DNA from: Lachnospiraceae bacterium UBA7110
GTDB taxonomy: Bacteria > Bacillota > Clostridia > Lachnospirales > Lachnospiraceae
Assembly: GCA_002492295.1 (NCBI GenBank)
Contig: DKYC01000069.1
Span: 1-13,855, forward strand
DNA: 13,855 bases
Reading direction: 5' to 3'
In this document: positions 7,012 to 13,855 of the stretch, in pieces
Position numbering within the stretch: position 1 is the first letter of the stretch
Layout of the letters: the number at the start of each line of letters is the position of its first letter
The notes under the pieces: model-generated
What the model was told of the DNA's origin: nothing
What the model saw: only the letters and a program-made list of their open reading frames with translations
The model's database searches: none
Translations under genes and position numbers: made by a program

Positions 7012-7263
7012 ATGAATACTAACAAACTATATTTACCTATAAATGAAAAACATTTATGTGGTATCAAAGTCTTTTCAGATAAAATTACATTTGAAGGAAA
7101 ATTTTGGTACTTAAAAAATAAAGAATTTTATCGATATCATACATACAAAGAAGCAGCATTCTTAAAGGCTTTATTGCTATGGGCTATCTTGCAAAACACT
7201 CTCCTAAAAAATGTATGGCATTCATACTTGGTGGAACTACACTCGAAATTATCAAGACTATAA
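7012..7263 (+). pseudogene. N-terminal part of a possibly frameshifted membrane protein gene
   Basis: The first ~51 codons read as a plausible soluble domain (INEKHLCGIKVFSDKITFEG, then EFYRYHTYKEAAFLK). The frame then turns into less natural sequence while the -1 frame becomes convincing (GFIAMGYLAKHSPKKCMAFI). A single-base change near 7162-7170 would join both into one protein of about 170 residues. The ATG has no clear ribosome binding site. Family unknown. Confidence 0.45.
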
Positions 7264-7532
7264 TTGATAAACTTAACAGCATTCTTGATAAAATCAATAA
7301 TTACCTGCAATGGATTGATATGTCTATTGAATTACCGGAGTGGATGACTTACACCATGAATACAATCGCTTTTGTCTGTATCGTGCTTGGAATAGTATTC
7401 TTTTTTTCCAAGAAAAAAGTAGTGGAAATATCTTTTATGGACAAGCGCATCTGCATACCACAAAGGAGCATAACAAAAAATGAATTTAACATGTTATATC
7501 AAAGCATTAACAATGCAAAAAAAATGATATAA
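7179..7532 (+). CDS. predicted single-pass membrane protein, probably the C-terminal part of a split gene
   Basis: As drawn from the ATG at 7179 it is 117 residues. It has an amphipathic helical region (TLEIIKTIIDKLNSILDKIN), one transmembrane segment at about residues 57-77 (TYTMNTIAFVCIVLGIVFFF), and a KKK-flanked C-terminal strand-helix tail (VVEISFMDKRICI, then NEFNMLYQSINNAKKMI). The frame extends upstream in a sensible way (Y-I-Q-R-S-S-I-L-K-G-F-I-A before the Met), and the preceding reading frame fits it after a -1 shift. AAAGG at 7164-7168 could be a weak ribosome binding site if it is translated separately. I do not recognise the family. Its position opposite the RM operon suggests island cargo of unknown role. 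Confidence 0.45.
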   Translation: MGYLAKHSPKKCMAFILGGTTLEIIKTIIDKLNSILDKINNYLQWIDMSIELPEWMTYTMNTIAFVCIVLGIVFFFSKKKVVEISFMDKRICIPQRSITKNEFNMLYQSINNAKKMI

Positions 7533-7550
7533 ACATAATGTCACCAAAAA

Positions 7551-7591
7551 ATAAGGGATATTTCAAAATAACAACTTGAAATATCCCTTAT
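7551..7591 (-). terminator. strong hairpin, intrinsic terminator best oriented for the - strand
   Basis: A perfect 16-bp stem (ATAAGGGATATTTCAA 7551-7566 with its complement 7576-7591) has a 9-nt loop. On the - strand it is followed by a run of six T, giving a canonical terminator for transcription arriving from the right. On the + strand no T tract follows, though the stem may still end the membrane-gene transcript. Confidence 0.75.
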
Positions 7592-7811
7592 CATGATTAC
7601 TTTCTTTACCTGCAAATCCTCTACCTGTATATACATCCGTAATACCAGGTTTAACAGGCTGTTACACAACTACTTTTCCCTTCGGTTTTTACACCATTTG
7701 CTACACCATTTTAATATTAAATTACACCATTTCCCGATAAGCTATGATAGTTGCCATTTTCACTAAATCTCTGTATTTGGCACAAACTTAAGGTTTCCGG
7801 TTCTTAAAAAA
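7592..7811. other. gene-free boundary between RM island and core, with short direct repeats
   Basis: No ORF is supported. The region contains three copies of TACACCATTT (7690-7699, 7702-7711, 7723-7732) spaced by 2 and 11 nt. It marks a change from AT-rich island sequence to less AT-rich core sequence. The repeats could be protein-binding sites or a relic of an integration site; nothing decides between these. Confidence 0.5.
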
Positions 7812-9014
7812 TTACCTTTCATTTACCACCTGAAAAATATAGAACTTCAAATAATAGCTCTCCTGCGCCGCCCACAAAATCGGATGGTCAGGTGCCTGCG
7901 TCCGAAACTCCACCTGGCGCAGGCGTTTATGTACGCTCCCTGCCGCTTCCCTGATGGTCTTTGCAAACAACTCCTGTGTCATGAAATGTGAGCAGGAGCA
8001 CGTCGCCAAATATCCCCCGTCCTTTACCAGCTGGAGACCTTTCCGGTTAATCTCGCGATAGCCCTTGACCGCATTTCTCGTCGCTTCCCTTGACTTTGTG
8101 AATGCCGGAGGGTCCAAAATCACCACATCATACTGCTCGCCCGCAGCAGCCAAACGCGGCAACTCATCCAGGACATTTGCACACCGAAAATGCACGGTAT
8201 CCTGCAGTCCGTTGCGTCTTGCATTATCCGCCGCCTGTTGCACCGCGAACTCGGAAATATCGATTCCGGTAACTTCATATGCCCCTGCAGTACCTGCATT
8301 TAACGCAAATGTTCCCATATGCGTAAAACAATCCAAAACACGTTTTCCCTTGCAAAGTCTCTGTATCGCAAGCCGGTTGTACTTCTGGTCAAGAAAGAAT
8401 CCCGTCTTTTGACCGTTTGCCACGTCAACCATATAACGCACGCCGTTCTCAACAATTTCAATATCTGTGTCAAACGCCTCCCCGATGAAACCCTTTACCC
8501 GGGGAATGCCCTCCTTATCGCGTTCCCTCGCGTCACTTCTCTCATACACACCACGGATTTTTATACCGTCCTTCAAAAGCACCTCTTTCAAAAGTGCCAC
8601 AATCGTCTCCTTAAAACGGTCAATTCCCAGCGCAAGCGATTCCACAACAAGCACATCCTCATACTTATCCACCACAATCCCGGGCAGAAAATCCGCCTCC
8701 CCAAAAATAACCCTGCAGGAAGACGTATCCACAGTATCTTTTCTGTAATCCCACGCCGCCTGCACGCGCCTTTGCAAAAAAGCGTCATCAATCTGCTGTA
8801 CAGGATTGCGCGTCATCATCCGTATCCTGATTTTTGAATTCTGGTTGATAAAACCGCGTCCCATTCCGTACCCGTCAAAATCATGGACACAGACAACGTC
8901 CCCGTTTTGAAACGAGCCCTTTATGGTATCAATCTCATTGTCATAAATCCATAAACCGCCCGCCTTCAGGCTCCTTCCCTCACCTTTTTTGAGCGTAACC
9001 ACCGTATCATTCAT
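7812..9014 (-). CDS. rlmI: RlmI-like 23S rRNA cytosine-C5 methyltransferase
   Basis: A 400-residue class I SAM-dependent methyltransferase of the RlmI family (COG1092), which methylates C5 of a cytosine in 23S rRNA (position 1962 in E. coli). An N-terminal PUA-like domain (VVTLKKGEGRSLKAGGLWIY, then GRGFINQNSKIRIR) precedes a linker and the Rossmann domain. Visible motifs are GQKTGFFLDQ (about 201-210), VLDCFTHMGTFAL (SAM-binding motif I), LDPPAF (about 300-305) and CSCSHF (about 339-344) with the catalytic cysteines. Length fits the family. I chose the ATG at 9014 because AGAGGG lies upstream; a TTG at 9032 is in frame. The start overlaps the end of the HD gene by 8 nt (ATGAATGA), so translation is coupled. 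In some Firmicutes the substrate position is not established. Confidence 0.88.
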   Translation of the reverse strand: MNDTVVTLKKGEGRSLKAGGLWIYDNEIDTIKGSFQNGDVVCVHDFDGYGMGRGFINQNSKIRIRMMTRNPVQQIDDAFLQRRVQAAWDYRKDTVDTSSCRVIFGEADFLPGIVVDKYEDVLVVESLALGIDRFKETIVALLKEVLLKDGIKIRGVYERSDARERDKEGIPRVKGFIGEAFDTDIEIVENGVRYMVDVANGQKTGFFLDQKYNRLAIQRLCKGKRVLDCFTHMGTFALNAGTAGAYEVTGIDISEFAVQQAADNARRNGLQDTVHFRCANVLDELPRLAAAGEQYDVVILDPPAFTKSREATRNAVKGYREINRKGLQLVKDGGYLATCSCSHFMTQELFAKTIREAAGSVHKRLRQVEFRTQAPDHPILWAAQESYYLKFYIFQVVNER

Positions 9015-9807
9015 CTTCCGCCCTCTCTCCAAAAAGCCTGTCTATGTACTCCATGAGTTTTTTCATGACACTCGTGTCAGAAAATTCCGCAAGACAGTCC
9101 GCTACAGACCGGAAATACCATTCCTGCTTTTTTTTGTCCTTCATGTTAAATTTTTCCCAAACCACATCGCCAATCCGCTCCCATTCCCGAAACAGCGACT
9201 CCGCATTTGCGGTTTTATCCGCAAGCATCACAAGCTTCGCTTCGTAGGGCTTGTCCGATAAATGCTGCACTGTTTCCCGCTTCCTGATTTCCCATGTCTC
9301 GGATGCCGGTCTGTCACGACGCTTATCCTCCGTATCCGCTTCCACAATCCGCGCCACACGCTCACCGAAATTCTGCCGCAAATCCTGCAGTGTCACAGAG
9401 GTATCCTCAATCGTGTCATGGAGAATTGCCGCCTGGATAATTTCCACGTCATCCGTAAGTTCCATACAGTAATTGACGGTTGTGATGATATGCGTAAAGT
9501 ACGGAATAGCTGTGCCCTTCCGGTATTGTCCGTAATGCGCATTCGCCGCATACCGGTATGCTTTTCCAAGCCGTTCATCCAATCCCTGCACAGACGGAAA
9601 GAGGGATGAGTCCTTGTCAGACCTCTCCCCCTCATATTGACATACAAAGCAACCCTGCTTCCCCATAACAGCATCTGTTATGACGAAACACGGACAGCCA
9701 GTTCCGCATACCTGTTGATTTTCACGGCAGTTTAAGACAGCGTCCACCACCCTGCAGTAAAAATTTCCTTCTTTATCAGCTGTAACAAGATGTTCCTTAT
9801 TATACAT
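9007..9807 (-). CDS. RelA/SpoT-type HD hydrolase domain protein with Cys-rich N-terminus
   Basis: A 266-residue protein. Residues about 80-170 form a (p)ppGpp-hydrolase-like HD domain: AANAHYGQYRKGTAIPYFTH (His91 and His106), then AAILHDTIEDT with His130-Asp131 and Glu134-Asp135. There is no synthetase or TGS domain, so it resembles small alarmone hydrolases or other HD phosphohydrolases. The first ~60 residues contain seven cysteines (18, 27, 34, 38, 40, 53, 56), ending C-G-T-G-C-P-C and C-F-V-C, which suggests a bound metal or Fe-S cluster not typical of this family. A TAGGAG ribosome binding site overlaps the stop codon of the upstream SH3-domain gene, 11 nt before the ATG. The gene is tightly linked to rlmI, which would fit a link between growth state and ribosome modification. 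The substrate is not proven. Confidence 0.82.
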   Translation of the reverse strand: MYNKEHLVTADKEGNFYCRVVDAVLNCRENQQVCGTGCPCFVITDAVMGKQGCFVCQYEGERSDKDSSLFPSVQGLDERLGKAYRYAANAHYGQYRKGTAIPYFTHIITTVNYCMELTDDVEIIQAAILHDTIEDTSVTLQDLRQNFGERVARIVEADTEDKRRDRPASETWEIRKRETVQHLSDKPYEAKLVMLADKTANAESLFREWERIGDVVWEKFNMKDKKKQEWYFRSVADCLAEFSDTSVMKKLMEYIDRLFGERAEDE

Positions 9808-9821
9808 TGGTAGTTTTACTC

Positions 9822-10721
9822 CTATTTTTTTCTTGTAAACTCAATGATCCAGCCTTTTCCCTCGTCACCGTCACCCGTTTTGTAATCCCCATATTCCATA
9901 CGGCAGGTAAACGAAACCCCCTGCTCTGCTTTCATCTGTTCAATCACGCCCTCCAAAAGCTTTGTCATTTTGCTCTCGCTGTCATCAACGCTTGAACTTT
10001 TATAAACTGCCCCGAACGTATTGATTTCATATCGGATTGCCCTGTTCATCGCAAGCTTTAAATCCTTTTCCGAGCGGAACGGTCCCGCCAGGCTGTCGCT
10101 TAAATAATTATTCCTGTAATTAATCAGATACGCCTGCATCGTCATGCCTGCCACATTTTTGTCAAGCCTTGCCTCGTTTTCATACACGGTTTTCAGACGC
10201 TCGCCGACATCCTGTAAAATACAGTTTTCAATCATGGCATATCCCATTAAGTAAGAATCAAGATACTTGATATAAGTATTTTCATCCATATCCTCAACCT
10301 CTGATTTGGTAAAATCACCAAGCTGTGGATTTTTGAAAAAGGAAAACGTCCCCTTTGTCAAAGTGGAAATATCCGTGTTGTTCACCACCGGATTTGTATT
10401 CCCCGCGTTTTTGGACTCCAGTCCGTATCCCGGCACATAATATACACCGTTTAAAGAAATCTGAAACCAGCCGTTTGAGGTGATTCCTGTCACATGTACA
10501 GGAATTCCCCCTGCTATCGTTGTAACCACACCCGAATTTTCATCCGGCGTCCGATACACTTTCGTGTTATCGTTACTGTAAAGTACCGCCTTACTTTCCG
10601 TCACGCTGAACTCCGCCGCCTGCACCTGTGCGGTGCCAAACGCAGCCATAGACGGGACCGCGGCACAAAAAACCGCAAACGCAGTAAACAATACCGTAAT
10701 TTTTTTCCTTAGTTCCTTCAT
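9822..10721 (-). CDS. secreted SH3-domain protein, unknown C-terminal domain
   Basis: A protein of about 299 residues with a Sec signal peptide: a basic start (MKELRKK), a hydrophobic core (ITVLFTAFAVFCAAVPSMAA) and a likely cleavage after an A-x-A near VQAAEF. A bacterial SH3-like domain follows (KVYRTPDENSGVVTTIAGGI, then GWFQISLNGVYYVPGYGLES, about residues 50-100); such domains usually bind the cell wall. The remaining ~190 residues are mostly helical, with no motif I recognise (YIKYLDSYLMGYAMIENCIL, then NYRNNYLSDS), ending in a beta segment. GGGGG lies only 2 nt before the ATG at 10727 but 8 nt before that at 10721, so I chose the second Met. It is 33-39 nt after the metallopeptidase gene and 14 nt before the HD gene, consistent with one operon. 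Confidence 0.75.
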   Translation of the reverse strand: MKELRKKITVLFTAFAVFCAAVPSMAAFGTAQVQAAEFSVTESKAVLYSNDNTKVYRTPDENSGVVTTIAGGIPVHVTGITSNGWFQISLNGVYYVPGYGLESKNAGNTNPVVNNTDISTLTKGTFSFFKNPQLGDFTKSEVEDMDENTYIKYLDSYLMGYAMIENCILQDVGERLKTVYENEARLDKNVAGMTMQAYLINYRNNYLSDSLAGPFRSEKDLKLAMNRAIRYEINTFGAVYKSSSVDDSESKMTKLLEGVIEQMKAEQGVSFTCRMEYGDYKTGDGDEGKGWIIEFTRKK

Positions 10722-10760
10722 TTTCATTTCCCCCTTAATTAATTCCCTATTCCCTTTGTT

Positions 10761-12869
10761 TTATTTCCAAATTCCGACCCTGTCCTCCGGTGCCACATAC
10801 ATCCCGTCCGTTTCCTTAATATCATAAATTTCATAAAACGCATCACAGGAACTGAGCACCGCGTTCACTCTGACCTTATTGGGCGAGTGTGTGTCAGTAT
10901 TTAAAAGATACATCATAAAGCTTGCCGTATCGGCGCTTGCCCAATCGTACGTCATCTGACCAAACGCATCATCCAGCGCTTCCTCATCATCTCCTATAAT
11001 AGAAGTAATACACGTTATAGCGCCCAAATCCGCTATATTTTCCATCAGCGTAAGATCTCCGTTTACTTTAATCCCCATCATCTCATAATTGTTGTAATAC
11101 TCCACAATTGACTGTGAAAGCCTGTCATACTCCTCAAGCTCCTCCTGCGTCCACCATACATTGTAATTCCCATATTCATCATACAGCGCGCCGCTTGAGT
11201 CAAACGCATGGCTGACCTCATGTGCTATGACAAATCCAATTCCGCCAAGATTTGCACCGTCCGAATTTCTGCTGTTGTAAAACGGTGCCTGCAAAATCGC
11301 TGCCGGAAAGATAATCTCATTGTTGAGCGGGTCGTACATCGCGTTAATCGTCTGTGGCGTCACATCCCATTCGGAACGGTCCACTTTCGTGCCAAGCTTT
11401 TGCAGCTGCGCTTCAATTGCCACCTGCATACTGACAAGCCAGTTTGACAAAAGACTTCCGCCCTCCGATATCGGCGTTACCTGCATCATATCCTTTGCCG
11501 CCGGCCATTCCTCGGGATAGCCGATTTTTACCTGCATCGTTTCAAGCTTTTTAATCGCCTTCTTTTTCGTTGCCTCGCTCATCCATTCCTGCTTATTGAT
11601 AATGTTTTCATATTCCTTCAATATCAGGTCTATCATACCTTCGACCGCTTCCTTATCCTCCTGGGAGAAATGTTTTTCCACATAAATCGTCCCAAAGTCC
11701 CACGGAAGCAAATCCTGCGTCAAATCCATCCATATTTTTTCATCGCCCCAGCTTTCCGTAATGCCGTACAGCGAATTCTGCATTTGATCGTGCAGCTTTA
11801 CGTAACCGGACGATGCGTATTCCGCCACATCATTAAGCATGACAAAGCTGGAATAATCCTTCAGCGCCTGAAGGTTTTCCTCCACCAGCAGCGAATTAAT
11901 CTTTTTCGCCTGCTCCACATCAATCACAATATACCGGTCCTGTCCGGCAACGCCAAGCGTTTTCAGCATCTTATCCACATCCACGTTGGTATAAAGCTGC
12001 TGCAGTTCCTCCGCCGTGTAGACATTGTACGTAATCGCAGGGTCGTACAGTTGTTCTGTCGTGAGTGTCGACGCACAGATGTCACGCAGAAGCCTCTCAA
12101 TGGAATCCGTGCTTGCCGCAGCCTCGCCTGCACTCATGCCAAACTCCATCAGCATGTCGTTGACATAGTCAAGATACATATCGACATATTCTTTTGTTGC
12201 CTCACCTTCAATATACTCCTTTCCAATCAAGGTGTCGGCATACATCATGTATACGGAATACTCACTGGAATCCGCCTTATCCTGTGAAATATAATAGCCT
12301 CCTACAATACTGCTGAAGCCAAACTCACCGCTCAAATGTGCCAGGGCATCCAAATACTCGTCAATATTCTTTGCACTGCGAATGCTGTCCATATAAGGCT
12401 CCAAAGGACCTAAACCGATTTTCTCCCTGTTTTCCGTATTTGACACGCATTCGTACATGTCCTTTATTTTCTGCTCGGGCGTGCCTTTCTCATATGTTTT
12501 TCCATCCTTGGAAAGGTCACGGATAATATCCTCCATCTCAGAGCTCACTACGGCATTTAGCTCGCCAAACCAGTCCCAGTGCGCGTCCGTCGCCGCAAGC
12601 TCAATTTTTGAGAGAAGATTTTGATTGACATATTCATAATAATCATCCTGGTAACGCACTTCTTCGGATTCCGTGCCTGCCCCGGCAGATGCATCCTCTA
12701 TCTCATCCTCGGCAATCGTACTTTCCTGCGTACCGCCATGAAACTCATTTGCAATACTGTCCTTTGCAGTATCCGCAGGACTGATGTTTTTAACGGTAAA
12801 AAGCCCGCAGCCTGTCGTTCCAAGCGTCATTGCTGCCGCTAATACCACCGCCAATATTTTCTTCTTCAT
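10761..12869 (-). CDS. M13 (neprilysin/PepO)-family zinc metallopeptidase, lipoprotein
   Basis: A 702-residue extracytoplasmic zinc peptidase. The N-terminus is a lipoprotein signal (MKKKILAVVLAAAMTLGTTG then Cys21), so it should be anchored to the outer face of the membrane after a Ser/Glu/Asp-rich spacer (about 30-70). The peptidase has the family's landmarks: NAMYDP (substrate-binding NA-x-Y), VIAHEVSHAFD with His550, Glu551 and His554, ENIADLG with third zinc ligand Glu610, and a C-terminal MYVAPEDRVGIWK resembling the usual M-x-x-P-E-x-R-x-x-x-W ending. The usual 'ENIADLGG' is ENIADLGA here. M13 enzymes cleave short oligopeptides. GGAGG lies 6 nt before the ATG. It is the first gene of the - strand cluster. 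Confidence 0.92.
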   Translation of the reverse strand: MKKKILAVVLAAAMTLGTTGCGLFTVKNISPADTAKDSIANEFHGGTQESTIAEDEIEDASAGAGTESEEVRYQDDYYEYVNQNLLSKIELAATDAHWDWFGELNAVVSSEMEDIIRDLSKDGKTYEKGTPEQKIKDMYECVSNTENREKIGLGPLEPYMDSIRSAKNIDEYLDALAHLSGEFGFSSIVGGYYISQDKADSSEYSVYMMYADTLIGKEYIEGEATKEYVDMYLDYVNDMLMEFGMSAGEAAASTDSIERLLRDICASTLTTEQLYDPAITYNVYTAEELQQLYTNVDVDKMLKTLGVAGQDRYIVIDVEQAKKINSLLVEENLQALKDYSSFVMLNDVAEYASSGYVKLHDQMQNSLYGITESWGDEKIWMDLTQDLLPWDFGTIYVEKHFSQEDKEAVEGMIDLILKEYENIINKQEWMSEATKKKAIKKLETMQVKIGYPEEWPAAKDMMQVTPISEGGSLLSNWLVSMQVAIEAQLQKLGTKVDRSEWDVTPQTINAMYDPLNNEIIFPAAILQAPFYNSRNSDGANLGGIGFVIAHEVSHAFDSSGALYDEYGNYNVWWTQEELEEYDRLSQSIVEYYNNYEMMGIKVNGDLTLMENIADLGAITCITSIIGDDEEALDDAFGQMTYDWASADTASFMMYLLNTDTHSPNKVRVNAVLSSCDAFYEIYDIKETDGMYVAPEDRVGIWK

Positions 12870-12930
12870 AATAATCCTCCATTCTGCTTCAACCTGTCCA
12901 TACTCCCCCTTTTAGACATTATAAATTTAT

Positions 12931-12957
12931 ATTATACTAAAAAATCCAAAAGTACAA
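12931..12957 (-). promoter_or_regulatory. candidate promoter for the metallopeptidase cluster
   Basis: On the - strand a perfect TATAAT (12931-12936) is preceded by TTGTAC (12952-12957) at 15 nt, or TATTGT (12954-12959) at 17 nt. It lies about 60 nt before the ATG in a leader with a GGAGG site. Confidence 0.5.
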
Positions 12958-12994
12958 TAATTCACTGAAAACTTTATAGATTTTTGAGATATTG

Positions 12995-13023
12995 TTGCAT
13001 TTTGCCCAAATTTTATATATTAT
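12995..13023 (+). promoter_or_regulatory. possible promoter for the phosphodiesterase gene
   Basis: TTGCAT (12995-13000) is followed by a 17-nt spacer and TATTAT (13018-13023). The match is good, but the transcript start would fall on the ribosome binding site (TAAGGAGG, 13028-13035), so a slightly different promoter may be used. Confidence 0.35.
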
Positions 13024-13043
13024 TTTATAAGGAGGCGTTAACC

Positions 13044-13855
13044 ATGAACATTTTACTTTTATTCCTTATTCTATGCGCCGCGTGCGCATTATATTTAATC
13101 TCAATCAAACCGCGCATTTACGGCAGGCCCGATTATACACCCTTCTTTAATCATATGTATGCCCACAGGGGGCTGCATGGCACAAAAAAAGGCGAGGAAC
13201 CGCTTTTACCTGAAAATTCCTACTCGGCAATCAAGCGTGCTGCCGACATGGGGTATGGCATTGAGTTTGACGTACATCTTACAAAAGATAATGTGCCTGT
13301 TGTGTTCCACGATGATACGCTGAACCGCATCTGCGGTGTAAAGGGGTATCTGAGGGATTATACGTTTGAGGAGCTTCGGCGGTTTCATCTGCTTGGCACG
13401 CAGGAGCGGATTCCTTCTTTCGAGGAGGTACTCAGGGCTGTCGACGGACGTGTGCCGCTGATTATTGAATACAAGGTGGAAAAAAATGCCGGGAAGCTCT
13501 GCAGCATCTGCGACCACATTCTTTCTGATTATAAAGGACCCTACTGTATCGAATCATTTCACCCGCTTGCCGTGCGGTGGTATAAAATCCACCGTCCCAA
13601 TATTGTAAGAGGGCAGCTTTCCGAGGATTTTACAAGGAAAAAGCTGCGGCTGTCGTACTTCCTGTTGTCCCACTTAATCGGAAACTGTTACGCGTCACCC
13701 GATTTTGTGGCATATAACTGCAAGCACAAAAACGAACTTTCCAGAACACTCTGCCGTAAACTCTACCATTCCTTAAGCGTCGCGTGGACTGTGCGCTCAC
13801 AAGAGGAGCTGGAGCGTGTTTCGAAAAGCTTCGACCTGTTTATTTTTGAGGGTTT
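13044..13855 (+). CDS. glycerophosphodiester phosphodiesterase, partial (runs off right end)
   Basis: The first 270 codons of a GDPD-family enzyme, which hydrolyses glycerophosphodiesters to glycerol-3-phosphate and an alcohol in phospholipid turnover. No stop occurs before the window edge. The N-terminus is a short hydrophobic anchor (MNILLLFLILCAACALYLIS), so the enzyme is probably membrane-tethered. The TIM-barrel motifs are present: MYAHRGLHG (catalytic His-Arg), PENSYSAI, GIEFDVHLTKD (metal-binding Glu and Asp) and VVFHDDTLNR (second catalytic His), then LIIEYK, where Glu is a likely metal ligand. TAAGGAGG lies 8 nt before the ATG. It is divergent from the metallopeptidase cluster, with 174 nt between the starts. 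The family usually has about 240-300 residues in this arrangement, so only a short part should be missing. Confidence 0.9.
   Translation, partial: MNILLLFLILCAACALYLISIKPRIYGRPDYTPFFNHMYAHRGLHGTKKGEEPLLPENSYSAIKRAADMGYGIEFDVHLTKDNVPVVFHDDTLNRICGVKGYLRDYTFEELRRFHLLGTQERIPSFEEVLRAVDGRVPLIIEYKVEKNAGKLCSICDHILSDYKGPYCIESFHPLAVRWYKIHRPNIVRGQLSEDFTRKKLRLSYFLLSHLIGNCYASPDFVAYNCKHKNELSRTLCRKLYHSLSVAWTVRSQEELERVSKSFDLFIFEG

Noticed and set aside
7155..7170. Programmed -1 ribosomal frameshift in the split membrane gene
   Set aside because: No X-XXY-YYZ heptamer or convincing downstream structure was seen. A mutation is the simpler reading.
7690..7732. TACACCATTT repeats as a CRISPR array
   Set aside because: The repeats are only 10 bp, the spacings are 2 and 11 nt, and no cas genes are present.
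11670..12287. Long + strand reading frame (about 205 codons) inside the metallopeptidase gene
   Set aside because: It is fully antisense to the M13 peptidase, with His- and Ile-rich shadow-like composition and no domain.

Overview
The window looks like a chromosomal segment of a Gram-positive anaerobe of the class Clostridia, most likely a Lachnospiraceae gut bacterium. This rests on strong AGGAGG-type ribosome binding sites, lipoprotein and Sec signal style, and the kind of core genes on the right; no rRNA or tRNA is present to settle it. It splits into three parts: the right end of an inovirus-like (filamentous phage) prophage (1 to about 3660), an AT-rich restriction-modification island (about 3660-7590), and a chromosomal core block (about 7800-13855).

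Part 1, all on the + strand: a small membrane protein, a Zot/pI-type morphogenesis ATPase, a small charged protein of unknown function, a rolling-circle (HUH) replication initiator, and an intact IS30-family DDE transposase. A 22-bp imperfect inverted repeat sits exactly at the end of zot, the place where Ff-type phages keep the packaging signal and origin between their assembly and replication genes. A perfect 17-bp palindrome occurs twice, once inside the start of rep and once just before the transposase start. The coat, adsorption and ssDNA-binding genes would lie upstream, outside the window. The transposase is the only candidate integration enzyme visible.

Part 2: a divergent locus. On the - strand a small ribbon-helix-helix-like protein overlaps a 672-residue protein that joins a complete M.HaeIII-like cytosine-C5 methyltransferase to a HaeIII-type restriction endonuclease domain in one chain (predicted GGCC specificity). 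It is followed 4 nt later by the N-terminal half of an ASCH-like gene that ends prematurely next to the prophage end. On the + strand are short predicted membrane proteins of unknown function, one of which looks frameshifted. A strong hairpin and a repeat-bearing 220-bp gap separate this from the core.

Part 3: a - strand gene cluster reading right to left (M13-family metallopeptidase lipoprotein, secreted SH3-domain protein, RelA/SpoT-type HD hydrolase with a cysteine-rich N-terminus, and RlmI-like 23S rRNA methyltransferase) with very short gaps, and a divergent glycerophosphodiester phosphodiesterase gene that runs off the right end.

The most notable observations are the single-chain HaeIII-like modification-restriction enzyme with its possible operator, and an extreme scarcity of its predicted site: by hand I find no GGCC in positions 1-7800 (prophage and island) and only two in the whole window, while CCGG and GCGC are common. 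The depletion covers both phage and host DNA, so it looks like a lineage-wide signature.
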